In this document: positions 25,033 to 33,459 of the stretch, piece after piece | Numbering within the stretch: position 1 is the stretch's first letter | Layout: every line of letters starts with the position of its first letter | Assembly (NCBI RefSeq): GCF_001552535.1 | Contig: NZ_BCRJ01000036.1 | Span: forward strand, 1 to 49,804 | Direction: 5' to 3' | DNA from: Nocardioides jensenii JCM 1364 = NBRC 14755 | GTDB taxonomy: Bacteria > Actinomycetota > Actinomycetes > Propionibacteriales > Nocardioidaceae | DNA length: 49,804 bases | Program-made: the position numbers and the translations under genes | The notes under the pieces: model-generated | What the model was told of the DNA's origin: nothing | The model's database searches: none | What the model saw: only the letters and a program-made list of their open reading frames with translations

Positions 25033-25098
25033 GGCTGCGGAAGTGCACGTCGGCCTCAGGTGGGGCGCCGTCGGCGCCACCGCGGATCATCGTGAAGC

Positions 25099-25491
25099 TC
25101 ATGCGAGGTGCAGCCAGGACTGCAGGTCGGCCAACCAACCGCTCAAGGTGGGCACCGCCGCGTCACCGAACGCGGTGTCGTAGCCCGCGTAGCCCATGCC
25201 GATCATCACCAGCGAGGCCAGGGCCAACATCAGCCCGGCGGGCACCAACGCGCGGCCGGCGACGTGGGGCCGACTCGTCGCGGCCATGCCGACCAGCACG
25301 AAGGCCAGTGCGATCACGCCGGCAATCAACGAGAGCGCGCGCACCGCGGTGAACGGTGCCGTGAAGGCCGCGACGAGACCGGCCAGGAAGGCCATCTCTG
25401 CCGCCGCGGACGTGCGGACCTCGCGGTCCGGCGATGCCTCGAACAGGCGATTGAGACCGTCTCCCCCTGGTGCTGCCCCCAACGTAGCCAT
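25099..25491 (-). CDS. Hypothetical membrane protein
   Basis: A 130-residue protein with a polar N-terminus (about 1-28) and about three hydrophobic helices (28-50, 52-70 and 82-100), ending in an amphipathic tail. I recognise no family. ATG 25491 is the only good start. The 21-bp repeat array follows its stop by 66 bases. Confidence 0.65.
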   Translation of the reverse strand: MATLGAAPGGDGLNRLFEASPDREVRTSAAAEMAFLAGLVAAFTAPFTAVRALSLIAGVIALAFVLVGMAATSRPHVAGRALVPAGLMLALASLVMIGMGYAGYDTAFGDAAVPTLSGWLADLQSWLHLA

Positions 25492-25600
25492 GGCTCAAGC
25501 GTAGGAGCACGGACACCTCGAACCCAGGTGCCACACGGGTGGTTCGCATGGCGCTTCCGGGTCATCCGCCGTGACCGATCGGATGAGCCCACAATCGCGA

Positions 25601-26623
25601 TCAGCCGAGCAGGTCGCGCACCTCGGCCGACTCGTAGAACGGCGCCAGCTGGGCGCGGACGATGCGCTCGAGATCGCCGGACTCCCGCAGCGCGTCGAGC
25701 GCGCCCGGGGCGATCCGGACCAGGTCGGCGACGATGTCGGCTCGGTCGATGTCGAGCTCGTCGAGCAGCTCGGTCGGGGTGTAGCCACCGAACCGCTCGA
25801 AGAAGCCGTCGACGACCACTCCCCCGAGCTGGGCGATGTGGTCGTCGGCCAGCAGGCCGATCACCAGCTCGTGTGCGGAGTCGACGACCTCGTCGATCTC
25901 GTCGCGCTCCACGACTCGACGCAGCCCGGTCACCTGCTCCGCGGCGACCATGTCCCACACCTGCAGCACCGCCTCACGGGTCGTGGGGTCGCGCAGGGTC
26001 TCGACGATGATCCGGTTCAGACGGCGTACGGCGAACGTGCCGCCCTTGCCGACCGTGTCTCCGAGCAGCCCCTCGAACTGCTTGTCGGCGGCACCCATCA
26101 CCTTGGACGCGGCGCTCGTGCCCAGCGACATCAGGGAGCCGAGGCCGGGCACCTTGTCGGCGACCGCCTTGTTGGCCTGCAGCACCTCGCCCACGATGCG
26201 ACCCATGAACCTCGAGGCCATGGTGCCGACCAGGGGGCTGTCGGTGAGCCGCTCCAGTGCGCGTTCCAGCACCGGGGTCAGGCCCAGCACGGAGTCGAGC
26301 ACCGCCTCGACCCGCTCGCGATCGACGAGGTCGCCGACGCGATAGGGCTCGGTCGGGCCGTCGTACGCCACCTGCACGGCCAGCTCGATGATGCCGCTGA
26401 CCGCGGCGCTGCCCGGGACCGTGGTGAGCGCCCGGGTCACCACCGCGGTGATCGCCTCACGGTCCACCAGGTCGGCGATCTGGTGCTCCCCCGTCGCGGC
26501 GAACAGGCCGTCGGCCAGGCCGGTCACCGTGACCGCGATCTGGTCACCGGTGAGCCGGTCGAGGTGGTGGCGGACCTGCGCATCGAGCAGCTGCTGGGCC
26601 AGGGAGGTCGGTTCGTTGGGCAC
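25601..26623 (-). CDS. Conserved hypothetical helical protein
   Basis: A 340-residue protein (GTG 26623) rich in amphipathic helices and in repeated motifs of the form LVDRE (ADLVDREAITAVVTRAL, GDLVDRERVEAVLDSVL), suggesting internal duplication of an alpha-helical unit. A central Gly/Ala region (LMSLGTSAASKVMG) may be membrane-active. I recognise no catalytic motif. It is divergent from the paralogous gene pair at 26731. I believe similar proteins are annotated in actinobacteria as hypothetical. Confidence 0.7.
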   Translation of the reverse strand: MPNEPTSLAQQLLDAQVRHHLDRLTGDQIAVTVTGLADGLFAATGEHQIADLVDREAITAVVTRALTTVPGSAAVSGIIELAVQVAYDGPTEPYRVGDLVDRERVEAVLDSVLGLTPVLERALERLTDSPLVGTMASRFMGRIVGEVLQANKAVADKVPGLGSLMSLGTSAASKVMGAADKQFEGLLGDTVGKGGTFAVRRLNRIIVETLRDPTTREAVLQVWDMVAAEQVTGLRRVVERDEIDEVVDSAHELVIGLLADDHIAQLGGVVVDGFFERFGGYTPTELLDELDIDRADIVADLVRIAPGALDALRESGDLERIVRAQLAPFYESAEVRDLLG

Positions 26624-26730
26624 GGGGCGACGATACGGGACCGCGACGCCGCGACGTCGTGACGGCGTACGACTCGCGATCGCGATTGCGTCACTGTTTG
26701 GGAGCACACCCCGCCGGGAACAGATGGTTC

Positions 26731-27852
26731 GTGAACCATGACGATCCGGCGGACGCCGCCACGGTGAGACAACGTCTGGCGCGTTCGGTCCGCTACCTCC
26801 CGGTGCTGCTGGTGCTCGCCGTCATCGCCCTCGCGGCGGCCCTGGTCGTGGTGAAGAACAGCGACGACCGTCCCCACGCCAACGCCGGTCAGATCTTCAC
26901 CGACTCCTGGTCCCAGGGCTCGATCCGCACCACCGGCGACGTGCTGCTGCCGTGGGGCCGGGTCAGCGTCGGCGTCAGCGAGCCCCAGGACGACCTGCCC
27001 GACCTGCTCGGCGCACGACCCAACGTCCAGGCACCCGAGGACGGCAGCTTCGTGCGGGTCGAGGTGAACGCGAAGGAGAGCTTCCCACTCACGGTCATCT
27101 CTGCGCGCTACGTCTCCGAGGTCGAGCTCGTGCTGCGGGCCGACGGCACGGACTACCCGTTGTCCGGGCGTGGTGGCATCGTCCTCGACCCTGCCGGCAC
27201 CAACCCGCGCAGCGAGGACCGATGGGTCGCGGTCCAGGGCCACCCGGAGGACCTGTCCGTCGTCGTACGCCTCGACGGCGAGGAGCAGGTCGTGGACGCC
27301 TCCGACGGCTCCGTCGACCCGGGTCGGTTCGTCGACCTCGCGGGCCTGCCAACGATCCAGGAGCAGTTCCAGAACCGCACGAGCTTCAGCTGCGGCAGGT
27401 TCACCCGTCTGGACGACTCCCCGATCACCCTTCCCTACCCGCAGTACGTCGACTGCCGCGTGGCGCAGGTGATGCGTACGCCGTACGTCGACGGCCTCGG
27501 CTGGGCCGAGCCCGGACGCGAGTTCCTGGCCGTGCAGATCGAGCGACCGAACCAGATCGACGTGACGGTCGACGACGGGGCACCGACGGACACGTACTAC
27601 TCCAGCACACTGGCGATCTCGGGGAAGCTGAACGGCAGGCCGAGTCTGGCTGCACCGGCCGGCATGAAGGCGCTCGGTCAGTACGTCCTCGGCCCCGAGG
27701 GCACCCAGCTCGTCTTCGACGTGGCCAAGGACCGGCCGGCCGGCGATCTCACGGTCACCACCCGGATCCGTGCCCGCGGCCAGATCGGCTTCACGATCCG
27801 CACCGAACGCGCCGCGATCCGGTGGACCGTCCCGGGAAGGAAGTTGGCGTGA
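26731..27852 (+). CDS. Membrane-anchored extracytoplasmic protein of unknown family (copy B)
   Basis: A 373-residue paralogue of the protein at 15387. An N-terminal membrane anchor (about 20-42) is followed by a beta-rich domain with APEDGSFVRVEV, EVELVLRADG, GEEQVVDASDGSVD, DGLGWAEPGREFLAV and AGDLTVTTRIRARG. Two cysteines (SCGRFTR and VDCRV) correspond to those of copy A. GTG 26731 is preferred; GTG 26764 is possible. It overlaps copy C by four bases (GTGA). The role is unknown; export and anchoring are inferred. Confidence 0.75.
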   Translation: MNHDDPADAATVRQRLARSVRYLPVLLVLAVIALAAALVVVKNSDDRPHANAGQIFTDSWSQGSIRTTGDVLLPWGRVSVGVSEPQDDLPDLLGARPNVQAPEDGSFVRVEVNAKESFPLTVISARYVSEVELVLRADGTDYPLSGRGGIVLDPAGTNPRSEDRWVAVQGHPEDLSVVVRLDGEEQVVDASDGSVDPGRFVDLAGLPTIQEQFQNRTSFSCGRFTRLDDSPITLPYPQYVDCRVAQVMRTPYVDGLGWAEPGREFLAVQIERPNQIDVTVDDGAPTDTYYSSTLAISGKLNGRPSLAAPAGMKALGQYVLGPEGTQLVFDVAKDRPAGDLTVTTRIRARGQIGFTIRTERAAIRWTVPGRKLA

Positions 27853-28916
27853 GCACCACCGAGAACGAGGCCACGCCCAGCTGGATGCCCACGCTGCGGG
27901 CGCTGTTGAGCATCGCGCTGGCCATCACCGCGATCGTCCTCGGCACCCGACTGGTCGGCCAGCTCCGCGGTGACCCCGCCGAGGTGCTGGTGGCGGGCGA
28001 GACCCGGTCGCTGCGCACCGAGCCCTACGGCCTGGAACACACCGTGCTCCTGCCCCAGAGCGAGGTCGACGTCACCATCGGGCAGCCGACCGACGCCCTC
28101 GACGACGAGCTGATCGAGGGCACCTCGACCAAGGCCGTGCACGCGCCCGAGGGCGGCACTCTGGTTCCGTTGAGCTGGTCTCTCCGGCAACGTGCCGACG
28201 TCGCTGCCAGCGACGCCGAGCAGCACCCCGCGGTGATGCGTCTGATCGCCGGTGACACGACCATCCCCCTCGGCTCCGCCACCCTCCCGCGCCCCGGTCA
28301 GACCTCCGACTCCCCCGATGAGGGGAGCATCGTGGTCGCGCTGTCGCACGACGTCGAGATCGACGACCTCAGCGTCGAGGTGGAGTACGACGGCCTCACC
28401 CAGATCGTCGACGTCGCGTCGGGCGAGATCGACGCCGGCGTGGCCCAGGCGCTCTACGTGCCACTGACGAACTTCGACGCGGACTGCGTCGAGGTGGAGG
28501 ACAACTGCGACTACGGCCCGGTCAGCGATCGGCAGCCCTTCCAGCCGCTGAGCACGGGATTCCTGGCCAGCTACCTCACGCTCTACCCCTACGACCACGA
28601 ACTCGGCTGGGCCGAGGAGGGCACCCTGTGGGGTGGCGTTCGGATCCACTCCTTCGGCCCCGGCGGCACCGACGCGGCCGGCAACTTCTTCTCCGATGCC
28701 CGTCAGGCGGCTCCGCGGGTGACCCTCGACGGTCGCCCGTTGGTCGCGCGGGACGGCCTGAAGGCGGGCACGATCAACGGCTCCGTCGGCCGCGCCATCT
28801 TCAGCGTGCCGGTCGACACCGCTCCGAGGATCCTCGAGATCCGCACCGTCTCGACCCTGGAGAACGGGGTCAGGATGCCGGTGCGGGCCGCCCGTCGGCT
28901 GCACCGCGTCGACTGA
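27849..28916 (+). CDS. Membrane-anchored extracytoplasmic protein of unknown family (copy C)
   Basis: A 355-residue protein overlapping copy B. It has one N-terminal membrane segment (about 15-37) and keeps the landmarks in diverged form: APEGGTLVPLSW, GLTQIVDVASGEID, HELGWAEEGTLWGG and a Cys pair (DADCVEVEDNCDYG). It lacks the clear C-terminal strand motif of A and B. Coupled translation with copy B suggests the two proteins interact. Confidence 0.72.
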   Translation: MSTTENEATPSWMPTLRALLSIALAITAIVLGTRLVGQLRGDPAEVLVAGETRSLRTEPYGLEHTVLLPQSEVDVTIGQPTDALDDELIEGTSTKAVHAPEGGTLVPLSWSLRQRADVAASDAEQHPAVMRLIAGDTTIPLGSATLPRPGQTSDSPDEGSIVVALSHDVEIDDLSVEVEYDGLTQIVDVASGEIDAGVAQALYVPLTNFDADCVEVEDNCDYGPVSDRQPFQPLSTGFLASYLTLYPYDHELGWAEEGTLWGGVRIHSFGPGGTDAAGNFFSDARQAAPRVTLDGRPLVARDGLKAGTINGSVGRAIFSVPVDTAPRILEIRTVSTLENGVRMPVRAARRLHRVD

Positions 28917-28951
28917 GCACGGTCCGCGGCCGGCTCAGACTCCCAGCTGGC

Positions 28952-29722
28952 TCAGGCGATCTGGAGCCCGGCGGCCAGGGCCTCCCGCAGCTCGGCGAAG
29001 TGACGCTCGGCCCCGGCCTCCTGGTAGGACGAGGTGTCGGCCATCGTGAAGCCGTGGGCGGCACCGGGATAGATCGCGGTCCGGTGCGGCACATCGTTGG
29101 CCAGCAGCGCCTCGTCGAAGGCCGCGATCTGCTCGGGCGTGTTGGACCCGTCGCCGTCGGCGTGCCCGGCCACCACGCGGGCGGTGAGGTCAGGGACGAC
29201 GAGGTGGGGGCTGTCCGGGGAGTCGGTGACGATGCCGCCGGTGTGGAACATGCCCACCACCGCGACGTCGTCGGGTCGGTGGGCGCCGGTGATCAGGGCG
29301 AGCCGTCCGCCGAAGCAGTAGCCGGTCACTCCGAGCGGGCCGGCGGTGACGCCGGGGTGGGCGCGCAAGGTGTCGATCCAGACGTCGGCGTCGGCGCGGA
29401 CGCGGTCGGGAGTCAGCGCCCGGACCCGGTCCATCACGCCGGAGGCGAAGAACGCCTCGCGGTTGCCCGGCTCACGCAGATCCCCGGTCGGGGCGAGGTC
29501 CGCAGAGGTTCCGTCCCGCCAGAAGACGTGCGGGGCGAGGACGACGTACCCCCAGGAGGCGACGCGATCGGCCATCCGCTCGATCTGCGGCCTCAGGCCG
29601 ATGGCATCCATGTAGAGGAGGACGCCGGGGCCGTGGTCGCCAGCGACGTAGGCCTCGGCCATCCCCGACTGCGCAGCGCCGCCCGGCATCGGGCAGCAGA
29701 TGTGCTCGCTCACGCTCGTCAT
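28952..29722 (-). CDS. Dienelactone hydrolase-family protein
   Basis: A 256-residue alpha/beta hydrolase of the DLH family with nucleophile Cys136 in GVTGYCFGGR, a downstream acid in GHADGDG and His223 in YPGAAHGF. DLHs open enol-lactones in aromatic degradation, but family members act on varied esters. The start at 29722 overlaps the TetR gene stop as ATGA, and GGAGAAGGAAGG lies upstream. It is regulated with the TetR gene. Confidence 0.92.
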   Translation of the reverse strand: MTSVSEHICCPMPGGAAQSGMAEAYVAGDHGPGVLLYMDAIGLRPQIERMADRVASWGYVVLAPHVFWRDGTSADLAPTGDLREPGNREAFFASGVMDRVRALTPDRVRADADVWIDTLRAHPGVTAGPLGVTGYCFGGRLALITGAHRPDDVAVVGMFHTGGIVTDSPDSPHLVVPDLTARVVAGHADGDGSNTPEQIAAFDEALLANDVPHRTAIYPGAAHGFTMADTSSYQEAGAERHFAELREALAAGLQIA

Positions 29723-30333
29723 CCCTTCCTTCTCCCGTGCTCGTCGAGGGTCTGCTGCAGGATCGCGCGGGCGTTCGAGCGGAGCACGGCGCTCGCCTCG
29801 TCGCCGTCGAGACCCGCGACGTCGACCAACCACACCCTCGCCTCGATGCCGACGGCACTGCGAATCGCCACCGCCAGACGTCGTACGCCGTCCTCGCCGA
29901 GCTGCTCGACCAGCACCGACAGAGCCTCGGCGAACCACCCGACTGCACGCCCCTGGCGCAGCGGCAGCGCCGAGGTGTCGGTGGCCGACTCCAGTGATAG
30001 CCGGAGCATCGTGCGCTGCTGCGTCTCGGTCTCGGCGATCATCTCGATGAATGCCCCCACGGCCGCGTCCAGCCGATCGAGAGGGTCGTCGCCGACTCCC
30101 TCCGGAAGCAGGGAGCTCGTGGCGACCTCGGGATGCGCCGCGACCAGGAGATCCCGCTGGGTCGGGAAGTAGCGGTAGGCCGTGGTGCGGGAGATCGCGG
30201 CTTCAGTGGCCGCCTCCTCGATGGTGGGCGTGTCGCCACCGCGGGCGATCAGGTCCCTGGCCGCCCGCACCAGCGCCTCGCGCGTGCGCTGCTTCTGGTT
30301 GGTCCTCCCGGAATCGAGGTAACCCGTTGACAT
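29719..30333 (-). CDS. TetR-family transcriptional regulator
   Basis: A 204-residue protein with an N-terminal HTH (TREALVRAARDLIARGG, TIEEAATEAAISRTTAYRYF). The ligand-binding part is helical. ATG 30333, or GTG 30342. It is coupled to the dienelactone hydrolase and divergent from the cupin gene across a spacer holding a perfect palindrome, so it probably represses both directions. Confidence 0.93.
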   Translation of the reverse strand: MSTGYLDSGRTNQKQRTREALVRAARDLIARGGDTPTIEEAATEAAISRTTAYRYFPTQRDLLVAAHPEVATSSLLPEGVGDDPLDRLDAAVGAFIEMIAETETQQRTMLRLSLESATDTSALPLRQGRAVGWFAEALSVLVEQLGEDGVRRLAVAIRSAVGIEARVWLVDVAGLDGDEASAVLRSNARAILQQTLDEHGRRKG

Positions 30334-30359
30334 GCCGGACACGGTACCTTAGTTTCGTT

Positions 30360-30377
30360 ATGGGACACCTGTCCCAT
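30360..30377. promoter_or_regulatory. TetR operator (perfect 18-bp palindrome)
   Basis: ATGGGACA-CC-TGTCCCAT has two perfect 8-base arms. It lies 18 bases before the cupin start and 27 bases before the TetR start, where a repressor would block both promoters. Confidence 0.75.
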
Positions 30378-30395
30378 GTAGCCCGAGGGGGCACC

Positions 30396-30875
30396 ATGAA
30401 GACCTCCACCTCCACCGTTCGCGAACCGGGCACCGGCGAACGCCGCTGGTTCTGCGGCGGCGGCATGCACACCTGGTTGGCGACCTCCGCCGACACCGAC
30501 GGCAGCTTCCTCCTCTTCGAGGACAGTCTCGATCTCGGCAAGGTCACTCCCCTGCACCAGCACCCCGATGCGGACGAGACGTTCTACGTGCTGGACGGCG
30601 AGATCGCCGTCCACATCGACGGCGAGCTGCACACGTTGGCCGCCGGCGGCATCGCCGTCGTCCCACGCGGCGTCCCGCACGCGTTCATGGTCACCTCGCC
30701 GCGGGCCAGGATGCTGTGCCTGCAGACCCCCGGAAGTGGCGAGGCGTTCTATCGGCTGGCCAGCGATCCGGTGATCGAGGGATCCGACCCGACCGGTCTC
30801 GACATGGCCCGGGTGGGCGCGGCCGCCGCACAGACCCACGCGATCGAGATCCTCGGGCCGCCGCCGTTCTCGTGA
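30396..30875 (+). CDS. Cupin-domain protein
   Basis: A 159-residue single cupin starting at ATG 30396 behind GAGGGG. The metal site is complete: LHQHPDADETFYVLDGE in motif 1 and VPRGVPHAF in motif 2. Substrate and reaction are unknown; similar small cupins include quercetin-dioxygenase-like and sensor proteins. It is divergent from TetR-DLH and shares the operator. Confidence 0.9.
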   Translation: MKTSTSTVREPGTGERRWFCGGGMHTWLATSADTDGSFLLFEDSLDLGKVTPLHQHPDADETFYVLDGEIAVHIDGELHTLAAGGIAVVPRGVPHAFMVTSPRARMLCLQTPGSGEAFYRLASDPVIEGSDPTGLDMARVGAAAAQTHAIEILGPPPFS

Positions 30876-30888
30876 GAACGCACGTCGT

Positions 30889-31389
30889 TCATCCCACGGC
30901 GCCGGCGATCCATCCGACCAGCGAGACCAGGAAGGGAATCGCGCCCAGCACGAACGCGACCGCCGACACCTGGAGGGCGACCCGGGAGACCGGGTTGGGG
31001 TGGGTGATCGCGATCCGCGGGAAGTGCCACCACCGGGCGCGGGTCAGGTCGAGAGTGCGCGGCGCCGTGGTGTCGTCGGCGTAGTCGATCAGTGCCAGCC
31101 ACCCCGACCAGTCGACACCGAGCTCGCCGGCCTCCTCATCGCCAGGCGCCTCAGCCTGCTCGGTCTTCCCACCGGCGCCGCGCACCAGGGTCGGATCGAA
31201 GGTGAGCACGCGGAAGATCGCCCGGCCACCCTCGGTGCTGACGATGCGGTACCACCGGCCGGTGGATCGCCGACGGCCCTGCTTGTCATCGACCCAACGG
31301 TGCGAGATCACGATGGCGCCCTCGGCGTACTCGCGGGTGGCCACTCTCCGGAACCGGCCGCTGATCCGGTCCACCTGCTGCGATGCCAT
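30889..31389 (-). CDS. Hypothetical protein with C-terminal membrane helix
   Basis: A 166-residue protein. The N-terminal half is a beta-rich soluble region (AIVISHRWVDDKQ, GRWYRIVSTEGGRAIFRVL), with an acidic loop at about 75-90. A hydrophobic segment at about 138-163 ends the protein. No known domain is recognised. ATG 31389 is a good start. It is convergent with the cupin gene. Confidence 0.68.
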   Translation of the reverse strand: MASQQVDRISGRFRRVATREYAEGAIVISHRWVDDKQGRRRSTGRWYRIVSTEGGRAIFRVLTFDPTLVRGAGGKTEQAEAPGDEEAGELGVDWSGWLALIDYADDTTAPRTLDLTRARWWHFPRIAITHPNPVSRVALQVSAVAFVLGAIPFLVSLVGWIAGAVG

Positions 31390-31424
31390 GGGTCGACCCT
31401 AGTGGCGCCGGCGCTTCCTGAGAC

Positions 31425-31796
31425 TCAGGACGGCCTCACGATCTGCTGCAGCGCCCAGCGGTTGCCGTCGGGGTCGGCGAAGGTCACGAACCGGCCCCAC
31501 GGCCGCTCGTCGACGCCCTCGCACTCGACGCCGCGCTCGCGCAGGTAGGCCAGCGCCGCGTCCGCGTCCTCGATGACGACCTGGATGAACTGCGACGAGC
31601 CCTCCGGCATCATCTCGAGCCCCACGCCGAAGCAGATGGAGCACGCGGATCCGGGTGGGGTCACCTGCACGAACCGCAACTCGGGTGAGACGGTCTGGTC
31701 GAAGTCGATGCTCCAGCCCAGGCCCGTGCCGTAGAACTCGACGGACCGGTCGACGTCGGCCACGGCGATCGGGATCAGCTCGATCTTGAAGTCCAT
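31425..31796 (-). CDS. VOC-family (glyoxalase/bleomycin-resistance-like) protein
   Basis: A 123-residue two-repeat VOC fold: MDFKIELIPIAVADVDRSVEFYGTGLGWSI cannot be quoted in full here, but DVDRSVEFYGTGLG and VTFADPDGNRWALQQI are the hallmark halves. It may bind metal, but the family covers isomerases, dioxygenases and drug-binding proteins, and nothing fixes its substrate. It appears monocistronic. Confidence 0.9.
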   Translation of the reverse strand: MDFKIELIPIAVADVDRSVEFYGTGLGWSIDFDQTVSPELRFVQVTPPGSACSICFGVGLEMMPEGSSQFIQVVIEDADAALAYLRERGVECEGVDERPWGRFVTFADPDGNRWALQQIVRPS

Positions 31797-31886
31797 TGCT
31801 GCTCCTCCTGGTTCGTGCCCCGCCGGCCGGGGCGACTGGTCACACGCTACGAGCCCTTCAGGCCACTTCCTGGCCGCAATGCGCGG

Positions 31887-32405
31887 TCACCCCACGTTCG
31901 TCGTACCGGACTCGCTGGAGAGCTGCACCTCGACCCGGTGGTCGCGGTCGAGATCGTGCAACGGGCACGGCTGACGCGGTGGACGCGGGCACAGCACCCA
32001 CAGCCGCGAGACCACGGCTCGATAGAGGCGGTACGGCGCGTCGCCGGTCACCTCGTCGCGCTGCATCGGCAGAACCCGGCGTTCGGCCGCTCGTGGATAG
32101 ACCTGCAGGGCCCGGTCGAGGTCTTCCTCCTCGAGTGCGGCGGCCTCGGCAACGGCGTACACGGCGCGACCGTGGTAGGGCGCGACCGTGGAGTCGAACA
32201 CGGCCAGGCTGACCCGCGGATGCGCGGTCAGGTTGCGGGAATGGGCGGCGGTGACCTCGGACTGCCAGTAGAGGTCTCGGAGTCCGGCCGCGGCCATGTA
32301 GACCGGCGACGTCCACGGGTGGCCGTCTGCGTCGACCGTGCCGAGGACGAGATAGCGCGTCGCGTCGATGATGTTGAGGGCGTGGGTCTGCAGGTGGTCG
32401 TTCAT
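31887..32405 (-). CDS. Pyridoxamine 5'-phosphate oxidase-family protein
   Basis: A 172-residue split-barrel flavin-binding protein (ATG 32405): RYLVLGTVDADGHPWTSPVYM, DLYWQSEVTAAHSRNL and VSLAVFDSTV. These bind FMN or F420 and reduce varied substrates; true PdxH activity is unlikely. The C-terminal 50 residues contain DLDRDHRVEVQLS. Confidence 0.85.
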   Translation of the reverse strand: MNDHLQTHALNIIDATRYLVLGTVDADGHPWTSPVYMAAAGLRDLYWQSEVTAAHSRNLTAHPRVSLAVFDSTVAPYHGRAVYAVAEAAALEEEDLDRALQVYPRAAERRVLPMQRDEVTGDAPYRLYRAVVSRLWVLCPRPPRQPCPLHDLDRDHRVEVQLSSESGTTNVG

Positions 32406-32486
32406 CAGAGCCTCCACCCTCGATCATGGTCGAGGATGCGTCACGGCGTCCACCCCGGGCGAAGGCTCAGGGCGTCGACCGTCGCG

Positions 32487-32876
32487 TCACTCCTCGAAGA
32501 CGTGGACGGCGGCTTCCTCGGCAGAGGCTCCGGCGCCGTCGATGCCCTCGTCGTGGCCGATCAGCTCGGACTCCTCGTCCTCGCCGAGGCCCTCGTCGGG
32601 ACTGGTCAGCCGCCCGGCCCTGGCCTCACCGACCTCACCGCCGACCGGGCCGTCGAGGATGTCGGCATCGCGTTCGGCCTCGGCCTCGGCCCAGACCTCG
32701 GGCTCCTCCTGGGCGAGCCGCTCGTCGATGCTCTCGCCCTCGAGCTCCTCGCGAGCGGTGACACCTTTGGCGGTCACCCCTCGGGGACGCTCGGGCGGCG
32801 AGATGCCCTCGTCGAGAATGTCGTCCACGCCCCGGTCGTCGAGCGTGTCCTCTGGCTGCAGTTGGTCGTCGCTCAT
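32487..32876 (-). CDS. DUF5709 protein
   Basis: A 129-residue, highly acidic, probably disordered protein with the DUF5709 features ESIDERLAQEEPEVW and AGRLTSPDEGLGEDEESELIG. Function unknown; the family is common in actinobacteria. It is divergent from the YtxH-like/YihY pair. Confidence 0.88.
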   Translation of the reverse strand: MSDDQLQPEDTLDDRGVDDILDEGISPPERPRGVTAKGVTAREELEGESIDERLAQEEPEVWAEAEAERDADILDGPVGGEVGEARAGRLTSPDEGLGEDEESELIGHDEGIDGAGASAEEAAVHVFEE

Positions 32877-32915
32877 GCCGGGGACGCTAGCCCGCCCGGC
32901 AGCAGAATCCAACGG

Positions 32916-32940
32916 GGATGGGTCCCTATCGACGGGGTAC
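32916..32940 (+). promoter_or_regulatory. Candidate SigB/SigF-type promoter
   Basis: GGAT-N15-GGGTAC (32916-32940) fits the GNNT-N14/16-GGGTAC pattern of actinobacterial general-stress sigma factors. It faces the YtxH-like/YihY pair but is 169 bases from the start codon, which weakens the assignment. Confidence 0.35.
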
Positions 32941-33108
32941 CCCGCGCGACGCAAGCGCAGCGAGGGGCGCCCTCGGGCCACGTCGGAGAGGAAAACCCGC
33001 GTCCCGGGCGCATGTGACGCCCACATCTGGGCACCGAAGGACACACACGCGTTGCCGTCACGCGATTGGTTCCGATCTCGGCGGCCCACCACGACACGGG
33101 AGGTCGGC

Positions 33109-33459
33109 ATGACCGGCAAGTTGAGACTGCTCACCGGATTCGCTGCGGGCTACGTGCTCGGGGCACGAGCCGGGCGCCAACGTTACGAACAGATCGCCGC
33201 GCAGGCACGGAAGGTGTGGCGCGACCCCCGCGTGCAGGCCCAGGCCGACTCAGTCCGTCAGACGGCGGGCGAGAAGGGCGCCGAGGCCGGGCACGCGCTG
33301 AAGGACAAGGTCACCGAGGCGGCCGCCGTCGCCAGGAGCAAGGCCACCGAGGCGGCCGCCCTGGCCAAGGACAGGGTGTCCTCCACGGGCTCCTCCCACG
33401 GCGGGGCCGGCTCGACCGACATCGTGGGCACCGTCGAGAACCCGGCCAGGTCGGAATGA
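33109..33459 (+). CDS. YtxH-like small membrane/stress protein
   Basis: A 116-residue protein with a Gly/Ala-rich hydrophobic N-terminus (LLTGFAAGYVLGARAGRQRY) and a long Ala/Lys/Glu amphipathic helix, as in YtxH and LEA-like proteins. Function unknown; homologues are often stress-induced. It overlaps the YihY gene by ATGA, so the two are co-expressed. Confidence 0.8.
   Translation: MTGKLRLLTGFAAGYVLGARAGRQRYEQIAAQARKVWRDPRVQAQADSVRQTAGEKGAEAGHALKDKVTEAAAVARSKATEAAALAKDRVSSTGSSHGGAGSTDIVGTVENPARSE

Noticed and set aside
24898..25080. Small protein encoded by the 21-bp repeat (7-residue repeats)
   Set aside because: The period is divisible by three, so any frame stays open; the recurrence at 49.76 kb outside a frame argues for a DNA or RNA element.
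31858..32427. Alternative minus-strand frame over the flavin-binding protein
   Set aside because: The overlapping frame at 31887-32405 has the family motifs; this one is Arg/Pro-rich filler.
32935..32944. GGGGTACCCC palindrome as an operator
   Set aside because: Better explained as the GGGTAC promoter element; a 10-base palindrome alone is weak evidence.
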